A stretch of DNA of 64,000 nt from assembly GCA_937884975.1 (NCBI GenBank), contig CAKZZS010000064.1, positions 1 through 64,000 of the forward strand, read 5' to 3'. The stretch comes from an uncultured Clostridia bacterium (GTDB lineage Bacteria > Bacillota > Clostridia > Oscillospirales > Acutalibacteraceae). The position numbers and the translations under genes were made by a program. Under the pieces are notes generated by a model, which saw only the letters and a program-made list of their open reading frames with translations, had not been told where the DNA came from and did no database searches. Shown here one piece after another: positions 1 through 8,265 of the stretch; within the stretch, counting starts at the first letter, position 1; the number at the start of each line of letters is the position of its first letter.

Positions 1-13
1 TGATTTTCAAACC

Positions 14-84
14 CGTAGGGGCGGCTATCAGCCGCCCGTAAAGTCAGATGTAAATCAAACGGGCGGATAATATCCGCCCCTACG
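14..84. repeat. Inverted pair of CGTAGGGGCGG palindromic repeats
   Basis: Two copies of a ~26-bp palindromic unit lie head to head. Copy one (14-39) starts CGTAGGGGCGG and ends CCGCCCGT. Copy two (59-84) is its reverse complement, starting ACGGGCGG and ending CCGCCCCTACG. Each copy folds by itself through CGGGCGG/CCGCCC arms, and the two copies can pair with each other across a 19-nt spacer. A related copy occurs at 53074-53098. No gene is visible in 1-160. Confidence 0.8.
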
Positions 85-108
85 ATGAAATGTAAATTCA
101 AATGTATT

Positions 109-133
109 CGTAGGGGACGGGTCACCCGTCCCG
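109..133. repeat. Variant copy of the CGTAGGGG palindromic repeat
   Basis: The sequence starts CGTAGGGGACGGG and closes with CCCGTCCCG, so it is again a hairpin, with GACGGG/CCCGTC arms in place of the GGCGG/CCGCC arms of its neighbours. The shared CGTAGGGG head and the conserved dyad suggest compensatory change within one family. It lies just beyond the stop codon of the minus-strand MATE gene and could help end that transcript, although no T-run is present. Confidence 0.65.
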
Positions 134-160
134 AAATAATTTCCCGTCCTTATTTACTTC

Positions 161-1507
161 CTAAAACACGCCTTTTCTTTTTATCAATTTTAAGAATACT
201 ATGTATACGACCGAGCTTAAACCCCATGTAATCGGATAAATCCAGCAGGTCATCAGTATATTGTGATAAATCTGACCTATCGTCAGGAAAACGCCGACCC
301 TGACGGCGCACCAGCATATAAGCATAACAATAACGGGCGCTACAGGCTTTCCGAGTCCTCTTAAAATTGCGCTTGTAACGTTCGAGAAGCCTAAAAGAAA
401 ATAGAACAGCGAGCATATCTGCGCCCGAAGTACTCCGAAATAAACCACATCCGGGTCGGAGTTGAATGCTTTAATAAGATACGGCGCGAGTACAAAAGTC
501 AGTACTCCAATTGCTTCAATTGAGACTATTGTGCAAAACAGTCCGAAACGGATACCTTTTCTTATTCTTTCCTTTTTCTGCGCGCCGAGATTCTGGGAAA
601 TAAACGTGGTCATCGCCATGGAAAACGAAATGACGGGTAGGAATGCAAAGCCTTCGATTTTTGCGTATGCGCCGATTCCGGCAACCGCGTCTCCACCGAA
701 GGAATTGACGTATGACTGAATAAGAATATTCGCAAGGTCAATAATAGAGCCTTGAATAGCCGTCGGGAAGCCGTAACGGATAATTTCCTTAAGCGTGTTC
801 TTTTCAAAGCGGATTTTTGAGATGTGGATATGTATTGCTTCGTCCTCTTTTCTCAAACGCCTGAAGGACAAAAACATACTTAAGAACTGTGAAATAATCG
901 TTGCAAGAGCCGCGCCCTCGACTCCCATACCGAAAACGGCAATGAAAACAATATCGAGCACGACGTTTGTCATCGAGCTTATTATAAGGTAAGCCAGGGG
1001 ATGAAACGAGTCTCCGCTTGCCTGAAGAATACCGACAAAGGTGTTATACATTATAAGCCCCGTGCAGCCTAAAAAGTAAACCCGAAGATAGCTTTCGGCT
1101 TCGGGATAGACCTCTTCGGGAGTACCCATTGCCCTTAAAAGAAAGGGCGAGCCGAAAACGCCGAGAAATGTTATGAGCGCGGAAAAGAATAACCCCATTG
1201 CAACCGCGTTATGAACCGCAACCGAGGTTCTTTCTTTATTGCCTGCGCCGATTTCTCTTGCAATAATAACTCCTGCTCCCATGGAAAAGCCAAAGAAAAA
1301 ACCGATGACAAGAAAGGTGAGCGTTCCCGTCGAGCTGACCGCGGCGAGCGCGCTTTTGCTTATGAAATTGCCGACTATTAAAGAATCAACAGTGTTATAA
1401 AGCTGCTGAAAAAGCTGACCGATAAAAATCGGTATTGCAAAAAGAATAATCTTCTTTTTTATATCGCCCTCGGTCAATAGGTTGTCACGGTTTTTTAATA
1501 AATTCAT
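161..1507 (-). CDS. MATE family efflux transporter
   Basis: This 448-residue polytopic membrane protein belongs to the multidrug and toxic compound extrusion family, which exports cationic drugs or metabolites in exchange for Na+ or H+. The N-terminus (LTEGDIKKKIILFAIPIFIG, then QLFQQLYNTVDSLIVGNF) is the hallmark of the DinF/NorM-like MATE branch in Clostridia. Two homologous six-helix halves are visible, the second starting near residue 235 (IIRYGFPTAIQGSI), and the length is normal. An AGGATT ribosome site precedes the ATG. It is probably a single-gene unit, separated from the upstream minus-strand ECF gene by a terminator. The substrate cannot be read from the sequence. Confidence 0.93.
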   Translation of the reverse strand: MNLLKNRDNLLTEGDIKKKIILFAIPIFIGQLFQQLYNTVDSLIVGNFISKSALAAVSSTGTLTFLVIGFFFGFSMGAGVIIAREIGAGNKERTSVAVHNAVAMGLFFSALITFLGVFGSPFLLRAMGTPEEVYPEAESYLRVYFLGCTGLIMYNTFVGILQASGDSFHPLAYLIISSMTNVVLDIVFIAVFGMGVEGAALATIISQFLSMFLSFRRLRKEDEAIHIHISKIRFEKNTLKEIIRYGFPTAIQGSIIDLANILIQSYVNSFGGDAVAGIGAYAKIEGFAFLPVISFSMAMTTFISQNLGAQKKERIRKGIRFGLFCTIVSIEAIGVLTFVLAPYLIKAFNSDPDVVYFGVLRAQICSLFYFLLGFSNVTSAILRGLGKPVAPVIVMLICWCAVRVGVFLTIGQIYHNILMTCWIYPITWGLSSVVYIVFLKLIKRKGVF

Positions 1508-1533
1508 AAATAATAATCCTGCTTTTCCACATC

Positions 1534-1566
1534 AAAAATCCCCTTGAAAGAATAAGGGGATTTTTT
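1534..1566 (-). terminator. Rho-independent terminator after the ECF transporter gene
   Basis: AAAAATCCCCTT pairs with AAGGGGATTTTT around an 8-nt loop, with a T-run on both strands. On the minus strand it follows the stop codon of the gene at 1569-2144 by three bases, so it ends the coaX-ECF operon before the MATE gene. Confidence 0.85.
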
Positions 1567-1568
1567 AA

Positions 1569-2144
1569 TTACTGATTTTCTTTTTTACCTATATTTATAA
1601 TTCTTACAATTACTGGGGAAAGAACCATGTTTACGAGGAGCTCAAACAGGAAATTGAAGCCGACAAAGCCGATAATCATAAACTTTCCGACTGATTCAAA
1701 GCCTGCGTCAACGCCCCACTGTCTGACTGTCGGTAAAAAGAATAAAACGCAGCCGAGAAGGAATATTCCCGTATTGACGACAGGTGCCGTAATTGCCGCG
1801 CAGACAGTGCCGACATACTTGTTTTTCTTCTCAATAAGCCTGTAAACAAGTCCTGCAAAAGTGCCGCAGAGAGTACCTTTAACAAGTACCGTAAGAACTG
1901 TGCCCACGGCGTTTACCGTAAAGAATGCGGTAGCGTCACCCGAAAGAAGAACTATTACGCCGAATACAAAGCCCAGCCAAGCGCCTGCTCCGACTCCTAA
2001 AAGCGCCGCGCCGACAACTATCGGGATAAGCACCAGTGAAATGGAGAACGGACCGAACTTGATGAAGCTGCCCAAAAACTGAAGCACAATGACAATTGCC
2101 GTAAGCACGCCGAGCATAACTACCTTTTTTGTGTTGTTTTTCAT
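1569..2144 (-). CDS. ECF transporter S component, probably for pantothenate
   Basis: This 191-residue protein has five to six hydrophobic helices and the general ECF S-component pattern: a short basic N-terminus (MKNNTKKVVMLGVLTAIVIV), then glycine- and alanine-rich helices (GAALLGVGAGAWLGFVFGVI). S components bind one vitamin and dock onto a shared EcfA/A'/T energising module, which is not in this window. The gene follows coaX in the same direction after 69 bp, with an AAGGAGT ribosome site. Pairing with pantothenate kinase suggests pantothenate as substrate. That assignment rests on context; membership of the S-component family is well supported. Confidence 0.8.
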   Translation of the reverse strand: MKNNTKKVVMLGVLTAIVIVLQFLGSFIKFGPFSISLVLIPIVVGAALLGVGAGAWLGFVFGVIVLLSGDATAFFTVNAVGTVLTVLVKGTLCGTFAGLVYRLIEKKNKYVGTVCAAITAPVVNTGIFLLGCVLFFLPTVRQWGVDAGFESVGKFMIIGFVGFNFLFELLVNMVLSPVIVRIINIGKKENQ

Positions 2145-2213
2145 TTTTTACTCCTTGCTGCTGTTCCAAGGGTAATGAATTACCCTTTCGGATACAACGC
2201 GTTATATTTGAAT

Positions 2214-2978
2214 TCAGGCGATATTCTTATTGAATATAACCCGTAATCCATCAAGAATTAAGTTTTCGTCAAGCAGAATATCCGCCTTGCAGTTAGATAT
2301 AATCGGCTTTGAAAGTCCGCCCGTTGCGACAACCGTGCTTACCTTACCGTATTCATCGGTAAATCTTTCAAGCATTCCGTCAACGAGTGAAGCAAAGCCG
2401 AAAACTATGCCCGAGCGCATACTTTCGCTTGTGTTAAGGCTTATCGCCTTATCAGGAGCCGTAAGGCTTACAGTGGGAAGCTGTGAGCATTCGTTTGAAA
2501 GCGCGTCAACCGAAATCCTTATTCCCGGAGCTATCATTCCGCCCACAAATTCCTTTTTCTCACTTACTATATACATTTTTGTAGCCGTGCCGAGGTCAAC
2601 GACTATGGCAGGCAGGGGATATTTCTCAACTGCGCCGACAGCGCCTGCGATTAAGTCCGCGCCGATTTCGCCTGCGTTGTGTGTTGCAACATTTAGTCCT
2701 GTTTTTATGCCGGGGCCTATAATCATAGGTTCGCACGCCGTAACGTCAAAGACCGCTTTTTTTATGATAAAGGTCAGTTCCGGTACAACCGAGCTGATAA
2801 TCGCGCCCTCAAAAGAAAAGTTCTTTATATAAAGCTTTAATATGTCAAGCAGCTCAATTGCGTACTGGTTTTCCGTGCGCAGTCTGTCCGTTTTCATTCT
2901 TGCGGTAAAAACAAGCTCGTTTTTATCAAACGCGCCGATAGTTATATTGGAATTTCCTATATCAAGTGCCAGAAGCAT
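2214..2978 (-). CDS. coaX: Type III pantothenate kinase
   Basis: CoaX phosphorylates pantothenate, the first committed step of CoA synthesis, and needs ATP and a monovalent cation. The 254 residues match the family length. The N-terminal phosphate loop DIGNSN (D6-N11) is intact, as are IGAD (105-108), DLGTAT (128-133) and GGMIAPGI (146-153), which form the ASKHA-fold active site. The usual Arg after GAD is Leu here. The gene is first in a two-gene operon with a putative pantothenate transporter and has an AAAGGGG ribosome site. No riboswitch is visible in its short leader. Confidence 0.95.
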   Translation of the reverse strand: MLLALDIGNSNITIGAFDKNELVFTARMKTDRLRTENQYAIELLDILKLYIKNFSFEGAIISSVVPELTFIIKKAVFDVTACEPMIIGPGIKTGLNVATHNAGEIGADLIAGAVGAVEKYPLPAIVVDLGTATKMYIVSEKKEFVGGMIAPGIRISVDALSNECSQLPTVSLTAPDKAISLNTSESMRSGIVFGFASLVDGMLERFTDEYGKVSTVVATGGLSKPIISNCKADILLDENLILDGLRVIFNKNIA

Positions 2979-3003
2979 AAAAACACCCCTTTCAAATCAC
3001 TTT

Positions 3004-3032
3004 ATTATATGATAAAATAGTCATATAATCAA
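3004..3032 (-). promoter_or_regulatory. Sigma-A promoter of coaX
   Basis: On the minus strand the -35 is TTGATT (3032-3027) and the -10 is TATAAT (3009-3004), separated by 17 bp. It lies 26 bp before the coaX start, in the divergent gap shared with the radical SAM gene. Confidence 0.75.
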
Positions 3033-3057
3033 GTATTATTTACTGTGGGGATTAAAA

Positions 3058-3939
3058 ATGATTTGTAACGTCTGTCCGAGAATGTGCTCGGTTGAAAGGG
3101 GAAAACATCTTCCTGCAAACGGCTTTTGTAAAATGCCTTACGAGCCGTTTATCGCCCGTGCGGCTTTACATAAGTGGGAGGAGCCTTGTATCAGCGGCGT
3201 AAACGGGTCGGGAACGATTTTCTTTTCGGGCTGTTCTCTTCGTTGCGTTTTCTGCCAGAACGAGATGATAAGCCGTACTCCTTTTGGCAGACAGGTTGAT
3301 AAAAACGGCTTTATCGAAATAATGAAAACGCTTGAAAATATGGGAGCGCACAATATTAACCTTGTTAATCCGACGCATTTTATTCCCTTTATTAAAGAAG
3401 CGCTGACCGAATATAAGCCGAGCGTTCCCGTGGTTTTTAATTCCGGCGGATATGAAAGGGTTGAAAGCCTTAAAACCCTTGAGGGACTTATTGACGTTTA
3501 CCTGCCCGATTTAAAATATGTCAGTACCGTTCTGTCAAAAAAATACTCTCACGCAGAGAATTATTTTTCCTTTGCGAGTCAGGCTGTTCTTGAAATGCGA
3601 CGTCAGACAGGGGAGTGCGTTTTTGACGAAAACGGAATTATAAAAAAGGGACTTATTATCCGTCATCTTGTCTTACCGGGTAATATTTCGGATTCGTTTA
3701 AGGTTATTGACTTTGTGGCGGATAATCTTCCCAAAGACACCTGTATGAGCCTTATGAGTCAGTACACGCCGATGAAAAAGAATGAAAAAATGCCCGAGCT
3801 TAACCGCAGACTCACCACCTTCGAATATGAAAAGGTGCTTGAGTACTTTAAGAGAAGGGGACTTGAAAACGCGTATATTCAGCAAATAAATTCCTCTCAA
3901 AAGCAATATATCCCCGATTTTTCCGATTTTGGTATTTGA
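3058..3939 (+). CDS. PflX-like radical SAM protein
   Basis: This 293-residue protein resembles the COG1313/PflX group, described as putative pyruvate formate-lyase activating enzyme homologues. The radical SAM cluster is CSLRCVFC (C59, C63, C66, spacing CX3CX2C). Before it are extra cysteines (C3, C6, C10, C24) that could hold a second metal site. It stands alone: no pfl-like glycyl radical enzyme is next to it, so the natural target is unknown. The gene diverges from coaX, and the following mscL promoter overlaps its stop codon. Confidence 0.85.
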   Translation: MICNVCPRMCSVERGKHLPANGFCKMPYEPFIARAALHKWEEPCISGVNGSGTIFFSGCSLRCVFCQNEMISRTPFGRQVDKNGFIEIMKTLENMGAHNINLVNPTHFIPFIKEALTEYKPSVPVVFNSGGYERVESLKTLEGLIDVYLPDLKYVSTVLSKKYSHAENYFSFASQAVLEMRRQTGECVFDENGIIKKGLIIRHLVLPGNISDSFKVIDFVADNLPKDTCMSLMSQYTPMKKNEKMPELNRRLTTFEYEKVLEYFKRRGLENAYIQQINSSQKQYIPDFSDFGI

Positions 3940-3963
3940 TTTTCGTTGAAATTGTGCTATACT
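3936..3963 (+). promoter_or_regulatory. Sigma-A promoter of mscL-proC
   Basis: TTGATT (3936-3941), a 16-bp spacer, then TATACT (3958-3963). The -35 box overlaps the stop codon of the radical SAM gene. Confidence 0.65.
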
Positions 3964-3996
3964 GTAAAAAAATAATAAAAAAAAGGAGTTTTTATT

Positions 3997-4470
3997 ATGG
4001 AAGAGAAGAAGGGCTTAATTAAAGAGTTCAAAGAGTTCATTATGCGCGGTAACGTTATGGACCTTGCAGTCGGCGTTATTATAGGCGGCGCTTTCGGCGC
4101 AATAGTAACGGGACTTGTTGACAATATCATTCAGCCGCTTATAAATTCCATCGGCGGCGCAGGCGTTGCAGGCGTTATTAAGCTTCCGTGGGTTGACTAT
4201 TCCGCAGTTGACGAGGAAACAGCAGCTACTCTTGTTATTAACTACGGCGCATTCATAAGCGCAATTATCAACTTCCTTATTATCGCTCTTGTTATTTTCC
4301 TTATGGTTAAGGCAATAAACAAGGCTTCCTCTCTCGGCAAGAAGAAGGAAGAAGAGGTTGAAGAAGAGCCGACAACAAAGGTTTGCCCGTTCTGTAAGAG
4401 CGAAATTGCTATTGACGCAACACGTTGTCCTCACTGCACCTCCGAAATTGACGAGGAAACGGAAGAATAA
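3997..4470 (+). CDS. mscL: Large-conductance mechanosensitive channel with C-terminal zinc ribbon
   Basis: MscL is a homopentameric membrane pore that opens under membrane tension and releases solutes during hypo-osmotic shock. The N-terminal signature is present (EFKEFIMRGNVMDLAVGVII, then GGAFG), followed by TM1, a periplasmic loop (about 50-82), TM2 (about 85-107) and a charged cytoplasmic helix. At 157 residues it is longer than the usual ~130-140. The extra C-terminus carries CPFC and CPHC (C130, C133, C144, C147), a treble-clef or zinc-ribbon-like knuckle. An AAAGGAG ribosome site precedes the ATG. proC starts two bases after the stop. Confidence 0.96.
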   Translation: MEEKKGLIKEFKEFIMRGNVMDLAVGVIIGGAFGAIVTGLVDNIIQPLINSIGGAGVAGVIKLPWVDYSAVDEETAATLVINYGAFISAIINFLIIALVIFLMVKAINKASSLGKKKEEEVEEEPTTKVCPFCKSEIAIDATRCPHCTSEIDEETEE

Positions 4471-4472
4471 TT

Positions 4473-5270
4473 ATGAAAATCGGTTTTATAGGCTGCGGCA
4501 ATATGGCGTCCGCCATCATCCGCGGCGCGGTTGAAAGCAAAAGCTTTCTCCCGTCCGATATCGTATGTTACGATGTCGATACGACTAAATCCGAATTACT
4601 TAAAAACAGTCTGGGTATTTGCAAGGCAGATACCCTTTCTGTTCTTATTGACGAAAGCGACGCTCTTGTGCTTGCGGTAAAGCCGAATATTTTCCCCGTC
4701 CTTATTCCCGAAATCAGGGAACAGGTAAAGGAAAAAACGCCGCTTGTCATTTCAATTGCGGCAGGCAAGACAATTGAGTATATTACGGATTTATTCGGTT
4801 TCTCCGTTTCGGCGGTTCGCGTTATGCCGAACCTTAACGCAGAGGCTTTTGAAGCTATAAGCGCTTACTGTCCGAGTGAAAATGTGACTTCTTCACAAAT
4901 TGAAACGGTTGAAAGGCTTTTGAATTCTTTTGGACAGTGCATTTGTCTTGAGGAAGAGTATTTTTCGATTTTTTCGGTTGTCGGAGGGTGCGCTCCTGCA
5001 TACAGCTTCCTTTTTATTTCGGCTCTGGTCGAGGGCGCAAAGAAATACGGACTGCCCGAGGAGCTTGCGTTGAAGGTGGCGTCTCAGACGGTTCTCGGCA
5101 GTGCAAAAATGCTCCAACGCGAGGGGGCTGACCCCGAAGAACTGATAAGGCGTGTATGTTCGCCCGGCGGCACAACAATTGAGGGAATAAACTCGCTTCG
5201 TGAGGACAACCTTGTTGATACCGTTATAAAGGCGATGAAGGCGTCCTACGACAAGGATAAAAGAATGTAA
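4473..5270 (+). CDS. proC: Pyrroline-5-carboxylate reductase
   Basis: ProC reduces pyrroline-5-carboxylate to L-proline with NAD(P)H. The 265 residues have an N-terminal Rossmann motif GFIGCGNMASAI (4-15) and a C-terminal dimerisation domain with the family signature (SPGGTTIEGINSL, near 233-245). It is translated with mscL (2-bp gap), using a ribosome site inside the end of mscL, and is followed by a strong terminator. Linking proline synthesis to an osmotic channel makes physiological sense, since proline is an osmolyte, but this is inference. Confidence 0.95.
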   Translation: MKIGFIGCGNMASAIIRGAVESKSFLPSDIVCYDVDTTKSELLKNSLGICKADTLSVLIDESDALVLAVKPNIFPVLIPEIREQVKEKTPLVISIAAGKTIEYITDLFGFSVSAVRVMPNLNAEAFEAISAYCPSENVTSSQIETVERLLNSFGQCICLEEEYFSIFSVVGGCAPAYSFLFISALVEGAKKYGLPEELALKVASQTVLGSAKMLQREGADPEELIRRVCSPGGTTIEGINSLREDNLVDTVIKAMKASYDKDKRM

Positions 5271-5272
5271 TT

Positions 5273-5299
5273 AAAAGTGTCCGCAAGGACACTTTTTTT
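5273..5299 (+). terminator. Terminator after proC
   Basis: AAAAGTGTCC, a GCAA tetraloop, then GGACACTTTT and a run of Ts, starting three bases after the proC stop codon. Confidence 0.92.
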
Positions 5300-5300
5300 A

Positions 5301-5328
5301 TTGATATTTTTTTGAGTTGTGGTACAAT
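5301..5328 (+). promoter_or_regulatory. Sigma-A promoter of the M16 peptidase gene
   Basis: TTGATA (5301-5306), a 16-bp spacer, then TACAAT (5323-5328). It sits between the proC terminator and the ribosome site GGAGGA at 5348-5353. Confidence 0.75.
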
Positions 5329-5358
5329 AAAGAGGTAAATAAATCTTGGAGGAAAAAT

Positions 5359-8253
5359 ATGCAGTTTTATACCTTAACCGAAAAGAAATATATAAGGGAT
5401 TTGAAATGTGAAGCAGCTGTTTATACCCATAATAAAACGGGCGCAAGAGTTGTAACGCTTCCCGTTGATGACAATAACAGGTCAATTGCCATAGCGTTTT
5501 CAACTCCGTCCGAAAACAGCAAGGGAATGGCTCATATAATTGAGCATTCGGTGCTTTGCGGAAGTGAAAAATATCCGCTTAAAGACCCGTTTGTGCAGCT
5601 GATGAAGGGCTCAATGTACTCTTTTCTCAACGCCCTTACCGCAAGCGACTTTACCGTTTATCCCGTTGCGAGCACCAATGAAAAGGACTTTAAAAACCTT
5701 GCCGACGTCTACCTTGACGCGGTCTTTAATCCTCTTCTTCCGAATAAAAAGGAAATCTTTTTGCAGGAGGGAAAGCACTATCTGCTCGATGAAGAAAACA
5801 AGCAGGCAACCGCCTTTAACGGCGTAGTCTACAATGAAATGCGCGGCGTTGCTTCCTCGGTTGATTATTACATTGAAAGAGGAATAAACGAAACGCTTTT
5901 CGAAAACACGCCCTATGAATACGAGTCGGGCGGAGATCCGCTTGCAATTGCGGACCTGACCTTTGATGAACTTCGCGACTTTTATCTTCGTCACTACACC
6001 GCTTCGAACGCAATTATTTTCCTTTACGGAAACCTTGACTATGAACAGATGCTGTCCTACATTTCGGAAGGTTATCTTGATAAATATGACAGGACCGAAA
6101 GGTATTCTATCGGTGAAATGCCGCTTGAAAACAAAACAAAGGAAAAGACTCTTGACTATCCTGCCGATGAAACGGATATGGAAAAGGGCTTTTATTTCAC
6201 TTTCAATTTTGCCCTTCATATTGACAATTCTCCGCTCAATTCACTGACTCTTCGAATACTTGAAAGAATACTTTCCTCCTCCCAGGGCGCTTTTATTAAA
6301 AACGAGCTTATCAAAAAGGGGATAGGCGAAGATTTTTATTCCTTTGTTGACGAGTCGTCAAAGGTACCTATGTTCAACTTTACGGCGGCGCGTTGCCTCG
6401 AAAACGACGCGGATGAAATCAGAAATACAATTATGTCCGTTCTCAAAGACCTGTGCGAAAACGGCATTGAAAAGGAAAAGCTTCGCTCGTCGTTGAGAAA
6501 CCTTGAATTTCACGAAAGGGAAAATGCCGACGGCTGGCTTCCCAAGGGAGTGGAATACGGCTTCCAGATGCTCCCGAGATTCCTTTACGGTAAGGATAAC
6601 GCGCTTGAGATGCTTGAGTTTTTTGACGCCATTGACGAGCTCAAAAAGCTTATTGAAACCGATTATTTCGAAAAATTTATAAAGGAAAACTTTGTGGAAA
6701 ACAGGCATTTTTCCTTTGTCACGCTTCGTCCCGACAGCGATTATTCCGCAAAGGTTGACAAAATTCTTAACGAAAAATGTAAGGAAAACGCTTCGAAGTA
6801 TTCGTTTGAGGAATTAAAGAGCGACCTTGAACTGCTGGATAATTACAGACAGTCCGAGGACAGCAGGGAAATGACCGAAAAAATACCTATTCTTGAAAGA
6901 AGCGATCTTTCACCCGAAAGCGAGTATAAGCAGTCGGAGATTATTGAGCTTGATAACGGTGAACTGATTTTCCAGAATCAGCGGACAAATTCCATAGCGT
7001 ATTTTGATTTCCTTTTTGATTTGAGATATCTAACCGAAGAGGAGAGAAAGTACTACAGAATTTTTACCGGTATTTTCGGCGTTATGAATACTGCTGAACA
7101 CAGTTATTCCGAGCTGTCGGATATTTGTGACAGCTATCTCGGCTCTCTGAGTCATACTCTGCTTATCTGCGACGCCTCAAAGTCAGACGGAGAGGTTGTA
7201 CCGTATCTTGACTGGCATACCCGTTTCCTTTATGAAAATACAGATATGGCGTTTAAAATCAATAAAGAAATTTTGCTTGAAACCGATTATTCGGATACCT
7301 CAAGAATCCTTGATTTATTAAAGCAGATGAAATCCGGCTTTATGCGTGAGCTTACAGAAGCTACCCACGTTGCCGCAAAGCAGATAGGACTTTCGGCATT
7401 TTCAAAGAACTATGCCTATGAAAATACATTTGCGGGCTATGACTTCTATAAATTCCTTTGCTACATTATTGACAACTTTGAAACCGAAAAGCAAAGGGTA
7501 GTTGATATGATGAACGCCATCAACAAAAAGCTGCTTGACAAAAGGTGTTGGAAATTTGCCTTCGTCGGCGAGGAAGAGTATCTTCAAACGGCTGAAAAAT
7601 TCCTTTCTGATTTTATTTCGCTTCTTGACGGCGAGTGCAAAACAGAGCTTCTCAATACCGTACCTCTTAATGAAAAGCAGAATACGGCTTTGTATACGCC
7701 GGGTCAGGTTCAGTTCAATGCGCTTTGCGGAATGCTTCCCGTCAAGGCGGATGAATACAGGGGAAATATTCTCGTTCTTTCACAGCTTCTCAATACCGAT
7801 TATCTCTGGCATAATATAAGGGTACTCGGCGGCGCATACGGCTGCTTTGCCTCGTTTGGCTATACGGGTGAGGTCTGTTTCGTTTCATACCGTGACCCGC
7901 GTCTAAAAGAAACTCTTGACTGCTTTAAGAAAACGGTTGAATATATTGATAATCTGAAGATGGATGAAAGACAGGTGCGCCAGTTTGTCATCGGCGCTTT
8001 AAGCAAGCTTCAGAAGCCGAAAATGCCTTATGTCAAGGGCTTTTCCGAGATAGTCAATGAGCTTTCGGGCATTTCAATTGAGCGCGTGGTTGAAGTGAGA
8101 AAGCAGTTAATTGACACTACTTTAGAGGATATCAAAAACATTTCTTCTTTTATTGAAAAGTGGCTTGAAACAGCTGAATGTACGGTAATCGGAAATGAGC
8201 AGAAGATAAAGGAAAATTCATCTGATTTTAACAGCGTTTCGGCTTTGCTTTAA
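5359..8253 (+). CDS. M16C family zinc metallopeptidase (presequence-protease-like)
   Basis: This insulinase-family peptidase has 964 residues from the chosen start, a single-chain four-domain architecture as in plant and mitochondrial PreP. The inverted zinc motif HIIEH (H59, E62, H63) is intact, and the distal Glu ligand is in NEMRG (E160). Such enzymes degrade short unstructured peptides inside a closed chamber. A 14-residue upstream extension is open in frame, but ATG 5359 has the GGAGGA ribosome site at ideal spacing and gives the family N-terminus. No signal peptide is seen, so a cytoplasmic location is likely. The EEP gene follows after 12 bp. Confidence 0.93.
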   Translation: MQFYTLTEKKYIRDLKCEAAVYTHNKTGARVVTLPVDDNNRSIAIAFSTPSENSKGMAHIIEHSVLCGSEKYPLKDPFVQLMKGSMYSFLNALTASDFTVYPVASTNEKDFKNLADVYLDAVFNPLLPNKKEIFLQEGKHYLLDEENKQATAFNGVVYNEMRGVASSVDYYIERGINETLFENTPYEYESGGDPLAIADLTFDELRDFYLRHYTASNAIIFLYGNLDYEQMLSYISEGYLDKYDRTERYSIGEMPLENKTKEKTLDYPADETDMEKGFYFTFNFALHIDNSPLNSLTLRILERILSSSQGAFIKNELIKKGIGEDFYSFVDESSKVPMFNFTAARCLENDADEIRNTIMSVLKDLCENGIEKEKLRSSLRNLEFHERENADGWLPKGVEYGFQMLPRFLYGKDNALEMLEFFDAIDELKKLIETDYFEKFIKENFVENRHFSFVTLRPDSDYSAKVDKILNEKCKENASKYSFEELKSDLELLDNYRQSEDSREMTEKIPILERSDLSPESEYKQSEIIELDNGELIFQNQRTNSIAYFDFLFDLRYLTEEERKYYRIFTGIFGVMNTAEHSYSELSDICDSYLGSLSHTLLICDASKSDGEVVPYLDWHTRFLYENTDMAFKINKEILLETDYSDTSRILDLLKQMKSGFMRELTEATHVAAKQIGLSAFSKNYAYENTFAGYDFYKFLCYIIDNFETEKQRVVDMMNAINKKLLDKRCWKFAFVGEEEYLQTAEKFLSDFISLLDGECKTELLNTVPLNEKQNTALYTPGQVQFNALCGMLPVKADEYRGNILVLSQLLNTDYLWHNIRVLGGAYGCFASFGYTGEVCFVSYRDPRLKETLDCFKKTVEYIDNLKMDERQVRQFVIGALSKLQKPKMPYVKGFSEIVNELSGISIERVVEVRKQLIDTTLEDIKNISSFIEKWLETAECTVIGNEQKIKENSSDFNSVSALL

Positions 8254-8265
8254 TGAGGTGAAAAA

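Noticed and set aside
1..133. CRISPR array
   Set aside because: The repeats are few, alternate in orientation, are self-palindromic and lack regular unique spacers; no cas genes are present.
2168..2187. Terminator between coaX and the ECF transporter gene (AAGGGTAAT/ATTACCCTT)
   Set aside because: The stem is good, but no T-run follows on the minus strand, so it is more likely an intercistronic stem-loop.
2230..2832. A 200-codon open frame on the plus strand opposite coaX
   Set aside because: It is antisense to a fully convincing coaX gene, has low-complexity Ser/Ile/Pro content, and has no ribosome site or known motif.
5611..6219. A 202-codon minus-strand frame opposite the M16 peptidase
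   Set aside because: It is a shadow of a conserved coding region, with skewed Val/Lys/Arg composition and no promoter or ribosome site.
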